Part shown: positions 49,118 to 54,287 of the stretch, piece after piece
Position numbering within the stretch: position 1 is the first letter of the stretch
Layout of the letters: each line of letters starts with the position of its first letter
Source of the DNA: RGIG2041 sp045537695
Lineage (GTDB): Bacteria > Bacillota > Clostridia > UBA1381 > UMGS1253
Assembly: GCA_045537695.1 (NCBI GenBank)
Contig: JAZSQB010000075.1
Coordinates: forward strand, 1 to 54,287
Length of the DNA: 54,287 nucleotides
Direction: 5' to 3'
Position numbers and translations under genes: made by a program
The notes under the pieces: model-generated
The model's database searches: none
Seen by the model: the letters and a program-made list of their open reading frames with translations, nothing else
What the model was told of the DNA's origin: nothing

Positions 49118-50572
49118 TTAATGGATTGCTGTAACGTCCGTATCAATCAAAGTCGGCTTTTTGACATTATCCATTTTGTATAAATCGAACACCATACTGT
49201 CCGGCAATTCAGCCTTTAAGTAGGCAACGCGTACGTCAGAAATCAGCGTATACATAACAACATTGTCATCGATTTTGCGCAGCTTGTTGTTTTTACAAAC
49301 ATAGAACGGTGCGGTGCCCGCCTGGTCGCAAATATAGGCTTTTTTATTCTCTACCAGAAAGCGTGGGTAGTGTGGTTCTCCGTCGTTATAAATTTCTTCG
49401 TATCTATTTTTGTGATAAACACCAAAGGCGTTCTCGCCGCTGATGCCTATGTGGTCTTTGACCGGATAGGCCTTCTGCACGCCGGAGGCAATGACCTTTT
49501 TCGTATTCGTTTTCAAAGAACCGTTTTTTGTAAGTTCGTATTCCAGCAAATCGCCGGCTTCGGTCTGGAAGTATGCGTGACTGCCGTCAGCATTTGCAAA
49601 GAAGTTCTGATAGTTTTCGTTTTCGCAAAGATAGCGGAAATTGCCGGCAGCATCTAATGTGTAATACGCTTCGTTTTCCGGATTTTTCTCTGATGCTTTG
49701 GTAAAGAGCATATAGGTTTTGTCTGTGTATATTTGCGATACGGCTTCAATGCCAATCAATTCAGTCGCAATTGTTTCTGTAGCAGGACCATATTTTACGA
49801 GTGTTGTCAGGAATTTATCTTCGTCAATCTGGTGCTCGGTGATGGAAAATACGCTGCTGTCTAAAACAAAACCGATGACAACGTTCTCGTCAAGATCAGT
49901 TACAGATAAATCCGGATTCAGCTTGGCGAAAGTACCGTCTGCAAGATAATACATATTATCGCTGTGAATGCCCCAGTCATTTGCATCGCGGATGATGTTA
50001 TAAACATTTACGTCTTCTGCAATGTGTACCGGTTTTTCATCTTTCTGCATGATGATGCCGAACAAATCGGTTGCGGTATTGTAAAATAAATACTGTCCGT
50101 CCTCGGTTGCAACCATTTCCTGTACATTATCTGCAATTTTCGTTTCGCCTTTTAAGTTGTGCTTATATAACACACCATCACGAATATAGTAAATATGCTT
50201 GCTGTCCGGTGCAACAAAATTAAACACGTTGGCTGTCAGAATTTTGGTCTGCATTGCATCCGCTGCTTTTTTGATTTTGGTGTAGCAGAGCGCGTTGTCC
50301 GCGTCCGTAAACAAAAGCGCATCGCTGCCTTCCAAAACAGCGGTTGGGCCGCCGGCATAGTGTTTGCTGACAACAAAAGGCTTCTTTTCAAAATCGGTTT
50401 TAATCATAAGCATATTGTTCTTTTCGTAAACAATCGGAAGCGACTTAACTGCGGTAAAAGAACTGCACGCAAAAAAGATGCCGCTCACGCAGATGGCAAG
50501 CAATAATAAAAGCAATACGATTTTTCCGATTTTTGTCTTTTTGCGGGTTGCGTGTTCTTTGTGTTCGTTCAT
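49118..50572 (-). CDS. Membrane-anchored protein with propeller-like repeats
   Basis: The 484-residue protein has a short basic cytoplasmic N-terminus, one membrane segment (about residues 17-37, GKIVLLLLLLAICVSGIFF) and a long extracytoplasmic part. That part shows repeated units of about 45-60 residues with the pattern YYIRDGVLYKHNLKG, YYLADGTFAKLNPD, YYTLDAAGNFRYLCEN, suggesting a beta-propeller such as DUF5050. AAGGAGG precedes ATG 50572. Its promoter carries a perfect inverted repeat. It precedes the ABC-F gene. Function is unknown. Confidence 0.65.
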   Translation of the reverse strand: MNEHKEHATRKKTKIGKIVLLLLLLAICVSGIFFACSSFTAVKSLPIVYEKNNMLMIKTDFEKKPFVVSKHYAGGPTAVLEGSDALLFTDADNALCYTKIKKAADAMQTKILTANVFNFVAPDSKHIYYIRDGVLYKHNLKGETKIADNVQEMVATEDGQYLFYNTATDLFGIIMQKDEKPVHIAEDVNVYNIIRDANDWGIHSDNMYYLADGTFAKLNPDLSVTDLDENVVIGFVLDSSVFSITEHQIDEDKFLTTLVKYGPATETIATELIGIEAVSQIYTDKTYMLFTKASEKNPENEAYYTLDAAGNFRYLCENENYQNFFANADGSHAYFQTEAGDLLEYELTKNGSLKTNTKKVIASGVQKAYPVKDHIGISGENAFGVYHKNRYEEIYNDGEPHYPRFLVENKKAYICDQAGTAPFYVCKNNKLRKIDDNVVMYTLISDVRVAYLKAELPDSMVFDLYKMDNVKKPTLIDTDVTAIH

Positions 50573-50598
50573 TGCAAAGTGCCTCCTTATACACCTAA

Positions 50599-50621
50599 TA
50601 TACTTATACAATATAAGTATA
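50599..50621. promoter_or_regulatory. Perfect inverted repeat over the -10 box (operator candidate)
   Basis: TATACTTATA and TATAAGTATA, ten bases each, are separated by three bases. The repeat covers the -10 box (50616-50621) and the start region of the minus-strand promoter. Confidence 0.5.
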
Positions 50622-50644
50622 CACAATAAAAGAGAAAACGTCAA
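50616..50644 (-). promoter_or_regulatory. Promoter of the 49118-50572 gene
   Basis: On the minus strand TTGACG (50639-50644), 17 bases, TATACT (50616-50621). Confidence 0.82.
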
Positions 50645-50674
50645 TATTTCTTTCGATGGATTTTTAAGAAAAAA

Positions 50675-52495
50675 TTATAAAATCAGTGCAATGCAGAAGC
50701 AAAGGAATGCACCAATCAGTGTCGGTACAAAAAATGCAAGCAAGGTCCATTTGACGGAATGTGTTTCCTTATAAACCGTCAGCAGGGTGGTGGTGCATGG
50801 AAAGTGAAACAGTATAAAAATGCAGACGCAAATGGCGGTTGCCAGCGTCCAGCCGTTTGCAACGAATAATGCATACATATCGGATGGATTGGAAATCGGC
50901 ATTAGCGTGCCAGTTGCACCATAACCCATCAGCAAAATCGGAAGCACAATTTCGTTTGCCGGCATGCCGAGCAGAAAGGCGAGTAAAATCATTCCATCCA
51001 TCCCCAAAAGCTGACCGAGCGGGTCTAAAAATGCGCTGATGTGCATCAGTAAAGAGGCATCGGCAATATGGATGTTGGCTAGCAGCCAGATTAGTAGCCC
51101 GGCGGGCGCGGCGACCATTGCGGCTCTGCCGAGAACAAATACAGTGCGGTCGAGCAGTGAGCGCACAATTACTTTGCCGATTTGCGGTGCTCTGTATGGA
51201 GGTAATTCTAATGCAAACGCCGAGCTTTCGCCGCGTAGTACGGTATGGGAAAGCACAAAGGAGGCAACAAATGTCATACCGATGCCGAGCAAAATGATAC
51301 AAAGCAAAATGCCGCCGGCAGCAAGACCGCCCCAAAAGCCTACAAGCGCTGTGGTAAAAAACAGTGTGATAATTGAAATCAGCGCCGGAAACCGCCCGTT
51401 GCACGGCACGAGACTGTTGGTCAAAATCGCCACCAACCGTTCGCGCGGTGAGTCAATAATGCGGCAACCGGTTACGCCGCAGGCGTTGCAACCGAATCCC
51501 ATACACATTGTCAGGCTTTGCTTGCCGTGTGCGCCGGCTTTGTGGAAGGCACTGTCTAAATTAAAGGCGATGCGCGGCAATAATCCAAAGTCTTCCAACA
51601 GTGTAAACAGCGGAAAGAAAATCGCCATTGGCGGTAGCATTACAGAAACCACCCAGGCAAGCGTCCGATACATACCGCCGATAAAAAGTCCCTGCGTCCA
51701 TGCCGGCAAAAAGCCAAACCACAGATACAGCTTGGATTCAAGTCCGAACAGAAGGTTTTGCAAAAGCGCTGAAGGGTAATTTGCGCCAATGATGGTAATG
51801 TAAAACACAATAAACAGCAAAAACAGCATAGACAAAGTGCCCCAGACGGGGTGCGTTAAAACGCGGTCTATCTTTCTGTCACGCGCATCCGCATCCGCCG
51901 GAACGGTGACACAGGCAGCGAAAATGCGTTCGCTTTCTGCAATGTGCTCTGCGGGTGTGCTTTTGGGCAGGGGCGCCTTTATATCATATTGTGCAAAACG
52001 GGTTGCAATTTCAATTGTACCCTTTAAGACATCCAATCCCTTGCCATTTCGCGCGCCGGTCAGCACTACCGGAATGCCGAGCATTTCCTTAAGCTTTTCT
52101 CGGTCAATTTCGATGTGTTTCTTTTTAGCTTCATCCATCAGATTAATGCAAAGAACGACTTCTTTAGTATATTCTAAAATTTGCAAAAGCAAAATCAGGT
52201 TGCGTGAAAGACCTGTTGCATCTGCAACTAATACAATCACGTCGGCGATGCCGCTTTGTATAAAATCGCGCGTGATTTCTTCTTCACGGGACATTGTATA
52301 TAAAGAGTAGGTGCCGGGTGTGTCATAGATGGTGTAGGTTTTGCCTTGGTGTGAATAAGAACCAATGGCGTTTGCGACGGTTTTGCCCGTCCAGTTTCCT
52401 GTGTGTTGCCGAAGTCCGGTCAGTTGGTTAAAAACAGTGCTTTTGCCGACATTCGGATTGCCGACCAGTCCGATAGTATATGTATCCTTTTGCAC
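50675..52495 (-). CDS. feoB: Ferrous iron transport protein FeoB
   Basis: This GTPase-gated membrane protein imports Fe(II). The 606-residue protein has the G domain with GNPNVGKST (12-20), DTPG, and NLMDEA (NxxD), a GDI region, and about eight membrane segments with two Gate motifs (LPPMAIFFPLFTLLEDFGLLPRIAFNLD; CNACGVTGCRIIDSPRERL). The start is GTG 52495 with GGAGGG six bases upstream; the frame is open upstream only because feoA lies there. It overlaps the feoA stop by one base (TAGTG). It is on the short side for FeoB, with no extra C-terminal domain. Confidence 0.96.
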   Translation of the reverse strand: MQKDTYTIGLVGNPNVGKSTVFNQLTGLRQHTGNWTGKTVANAIGSYSHQGKTYTIYDTPGTYSLYTMSREEEITRDFIQSGIADVIVLVADATGLSRNLILLLQILEYTKEVVLCINLMDEAKKKHIEIDREKLKEMLGIPVVLTGARNGKGLDVLKGTIEIATRFAQYDIKAPLPKSTPAEHIAESERIFAACVTVPADADARDRKIDRVLTHPVWGTLSMLFLLFIVFYITIIGANYPSALLQNLLFGLESKLYLWFGFLPAWTQGLFIGGMYRTLAWVVSVMLPPMAIFFPLFTLLEDFGLLPRIAFNLDSAFHKAGAHGKQSLTMCMGFGCNACGVTGCRIIDSPRERLVAILTNSLVPCNGRFPALISIITLFFTTALVGFWGGLAAGGILLCIILLGIGMTFVASFVLSHTVLRGESSAFALELPPYRAPQIGKVIVRSLLDRTVFVLGRAAMVAAPAGLLIWLLANIHIADASLLMHISAFLDPLGQLLGMDGMILLAFLLGMPANEIVLPILLMGYGATGTLMPISNPSDMYALFVANGWTLATAICVCIFILFHFPCTTTLLTVYKETHSVKWTLLAFFVPTLIGAFLCFCIALIL

Positions 52496-52734
52496 TAAAA
52501 TCCCTCCCGTATCGGTTGGATGCGAATGTTTGCGGCATCCGATTTTCGCAGCGCAATTACGCTGCCGCGTATAGCATAGGCGACAGGGTCGCCGGTAATG
52601 CTTTTGTGTAAAGCTGTTATTTTTGTGCCGGGCACAATGCCTAAATCCAGCATACGTCTGTAAAAAGTGCCTTTTGCGTTGACTTCCGTCACACGACCGC
52701 TGCATCCAAGCGGCAACCTATGGAGCGTTTGCAT
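52495..52734 (-). CDS. feoA: FeoA accessory protein
   Basis: FeoA is a small SH3-like cytoplasmic partner of FeoB. The 79-residue protein reads LHRLPLGCSGRVTEVNAKGTFYRRMLDLGIVPGTKITALHKSITGDPVAYAIRGSVIALRKSDAANIRI with the family's G-V-P-G turn and the DPVAYAIRG strand. ATG 52734 has GAGGTG upstream; an earlier in-frame start is rejected. Fur or DtxR sites were not identified in the feoA-nagA gap. Confidence 0.95.
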   Translation of the reverse strand: MQTLHRLPLGCSGRVTEVNAKGTFYRRMLDLGIVPGTKITALHKSITGDPVAYAIRGSVIALRKSDAANIRIQPIREGF

Positions 52735-52767
52735 AGTCTTCACCTCTTTATCAGTGTATGTTTGTGC

Positions 52768-52796
52768 TTGCAATTCGGTACATTGTTTGGTATAAT
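52768..52796 (+). promoter_or_regulatory. nagA promoter
   Basis: TTGCAA (52768-52773), 17 bases, TATAAT (52791-52796). Confidence 0.82.
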
Positions 52797-52911
52797 GATT
52801 TTATTAAAGATGAAATCGGCGATATAAATCTCTTGCGAGATTTTCGATATGTGCTGATGCAAGAAAAGAAATGATTGTATAAAAATTACACAGTTGAAAG
52901 GGGAAATATAT

Positions 52912-54057
52912 ATGACAGCAATTATTAATGCGGTGCTTGTAATGAAGGACCACTACATAACGGATGCGGTGCTTTTGACGGACGAGGGGCAAATTGTGGA
53001 TTTCGGCAAGGCAAAGGATGTGCCCGTGCCGGAAGGATGCGAAATTATTGATGCGGAAGGGATGTTTGTCGGCCCGGGATTGATTGATATTCATACCCAC
53101 GCCGATGGGGATACCTATTTCCATGATGACCCGGTAAAATGCTCGAAAACCCTGCTGCGTCACGGTGTGACCAGCGTGCTGCCGGCGCTGTTTTACAGTA
53201 TGAACAAGCAAGAGCATCTCGATGCGATTGCCAAGTTTAAAACCGCGATTGCAAACGGCGAATGCCAAAACATTCTCGGTGTGTATATGGAAGGTCCGTA
53301 TTTGAATCCGGATTTTGGCTGCGATAAGGAAAAGAATGTCTGGAAGGATGCCATTGTCGAGCGCGACTATGCCGAAATCGTCGAGGCGGCAAAGGACTTT
53401 GCAAAGGTATGGTGCGTTGCACCGGAACGAGAGGGTATCTTAGATTTTGTAAAGTATGTAAAGCGTGAAATTCCGGAGATGGTTTTCTCCGTTGCACACA
53501 GCGAAGCAACACCGGCGCAGATTGAAGCACTGATGCCGTATGGCTTAAAGCTCGGCACACATCACACCAACGCAACGGGCACGCTGGAGAATTATCCGGA
53601 AGTGCGCGGCGTATGCGTGGATGAAACGGTGAATTTTAATGACGGCATTTATGCGGAATTGATTTGTGACTCCAAGGGCGTGCACGTGCATCCGTATATG
53701 ATTCGCCTGGTTCGTAAAATTAAGGGCAGAGATAAAATTATTCTGATTGCCGATTCTTTTGTGGCGGACGGCCCGCCGATTCCTGGTCTGGAGGATGCGT
53801 TTGACATTAACTTCGACTGGGGCGGCGATATTGCCGGCTCGAAGCTTACGCTCGACATTGCCTGCCATAATATGATGGTGCATACGGGCTGTTCGATTTG
53901 CGATGCCTTTCATTATGCATCCTACAATCCGTCCCGCCTTTTAGGTATACCGACCCTGGGTGAAATTAAAAAGGGCAACGCAGCAAATCTGACGGTGGTA
54001 GATGCGTGGTTTAATGTAAAAAAGACGATTTTGCAGGGAGCGTTAGTACATGTCTAA
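52912..54057 (+). CDS. nagA: Amidohydrolase, probable N-acetylglucosamine-6-phosphate deacetylase
   Basis: This enzyme should remove acetate from GlcNAc-6-P, feeding amino-sugar use or cell-wall recycling. The 381-residue protein has HTH (61-63) in GLIDIHTHADGD, MEGPYLNPDFG (metal ligand Glu), SVAHSEATPAQ and GTHHTNAT (metal His residues), NDGIYAELICD, and IADSFVADG (catalytic Asp). The usual NagA motif H-L-F-N-A-M is HHTNA here, so a related N-acyl amino-sugar substrate is possible. AAAGGGG precedes ATG 52912. The recombinase gene overlaps its end. Confidence 0.85.
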   Translation: MTAIINAVLVMKDHYITDAVLLTDEGQIVDFGKAKDVPVPEGCEIIDAEGMFVGPGLIDIHTHADGDTYFHDDPVKCSKTLLRHGVTSVLPALFYSMNKQEHLDAIAKFKTAIANGECQNILGVYMEGPYLNPDFGCDKEKNVWKDAIVERDYAEIVEAAKDFAKVWCVAPEREGILDFVKYVKREIPEMVFSVAHSEATPAQIEALMPYGLKLGTHHTNATGTLENYPEVRGVCVDETVNFNDGIYAELICDSKGVHVHPYMIRLVRKIKGRDKIILIADSFVADGPPIPGLEDAFDINFDWGGDIAGSKLTLDIACHNMMVHTGCSICDAFHYASYNPSRLLGIPTLGEIKKGNAANLTVVDAWFNVKKTILQGALVHV

Positions 54058-54287
54058 GCAAAGCTATTTGAGAGAGCGTCTCAAAAGCATGCCGGATTTT
54101 GTGTTTTCGTATATACAAAATTATTATGACGGCGAGAGCGTAAATACGCAGATTGCGTATTGTATTGACATTAAAATTTATTTGGATTTTTTGCGGCTGT
54201 ATAAATTCCGTAAGATTGAATCCAATGAAGATTTCACGCCGAAAATGCTTGATGAAGTTACGGTGGATGACCTTTTGAATTTCAAGG
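54050..54287 (+). CDS. Tyrosine recombinase, N-terminal part (XerS-like), cut by the window end
   Basis: The 79 visible codons read MSKQSYLRERLKSMPDFVF, SYIQNYYDGESVNTQIAYCIDIKIYLDFLRLYKF and MLDEVTVDDLLNF. This is the core-binding SAM-like domain of tyrosine recombinases. The opening (LKSMPDFVFSYIQNYY then a Thr-Ala-Tyr helix) resembles the XerS-type single-recombinase chromosome-dimer resolvases more than phage integrases, but the catalytic domain lies outside the window. AGGGAG precedes ATG 54050, which overlaps the nagA stop by eight bases in another frame. Confidence 0.75.
   Translation, partial: MSKQSYLRERLKSMPDFVFSYIQNYYDGESVNTQIAYCIDIKIYLDFLRLYKFRKIESNEDFTPKMLDEVTVDDLLNFK

Noticed and set aside
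54050..54287. Prophage or integrative element boundary
   Set aside because: A single N-terminal recombinase fragment, overlapping a metabolic gene and resembling XerS, is not enough; no phage genes are in the window.

Overview
The window looks like a metagenome-assembled contig from an anaerobic, low-to-mid GC member of the Bacillota, most likely class Clostridia. The reasons are the rpsB-tsf-pyrH-frr-uppS-cdsA-dxr-rseP-ispG gene order, an ArgR/AhrC regulator, a SpoIIIE-type translocase, rubrerythrin, FeoAB, a folT gene behind a THF riboswitch, strong purine-rich Shine-Dalgarno sites and many near-consensus sigma-A promoters (TTGACA, 17 bp, TATAAT). Family or genus cannot be fixed by eye. The first 172 bases are not genomic: an 88-base copy of the adjacent DNA is joined through an 84-base block that matches the MGI/DNBSEQ library adapter layout. 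The true sequence begins at about 173, inside a truncated tRNA-Leu.

Layout. From 173 to 17.7 kb almost everything reads on the minus strand: tRNA-Leu, RNase P RNA, spoIIIE/ftsK with two envelope genes, the MEP isoprenoid / undecaprenyl-phosphate / phospholipid / translation cluster, then rseC-like, recN, argR and nadK. At 17.7-20.1 kb lies a looser stretch with two tRNAs, dispersed palindromes, an IS-end-like hairpin and a DUF3048 lipoprotein gene. From 20.1 to 29.6 kb the plus strand carries a DUF1893 gene, a GH3 hydrolase, a type II topoisomerase pair, prfB and a large secreted protein. Two minus-strand genes (nucleotidyltransferase, dacF) follow. Then come plus-strand NlpC/P60, comEC, holA, infC-rpmI-rplT and a TSCPD protein. 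The last 15 kb hold punA, a PPTase, rubrerythrin, the aromatic operon aroF-pheA-tyrA, folT-folC, an ABC-F ATPase, a membrane-anchored protein, feoAB, nagA and the start of a tyrosine recombinase.

The most striking element is the 5' leader of aroF-pheA-tyrA. A near-consensus promoter is followed by a good ribosome binding site and a 24-codon reading frame with eight consecutive aromatic codons (FYYFFYYF), a stop codon, and a strong intrinsic terminator just before aroF. This is the layout of a ribosome-mediated Phe/Tyr attenuator, which is unusual in a group where aromatic genes are mostly T-box controlled. Other cis-regulation: the THF riboswitch with Shine-Dalgarno sequestration before folT, an infC leader with terminator and a likely AUC start codon, two places where a promoter is placed so that transcription starts inside the upstream gene's terminator stem (pyrH, comEC), a perfect inverted repeat over a -10 box, and an orphan promoter-to-terminator unit that may be a small RNA.
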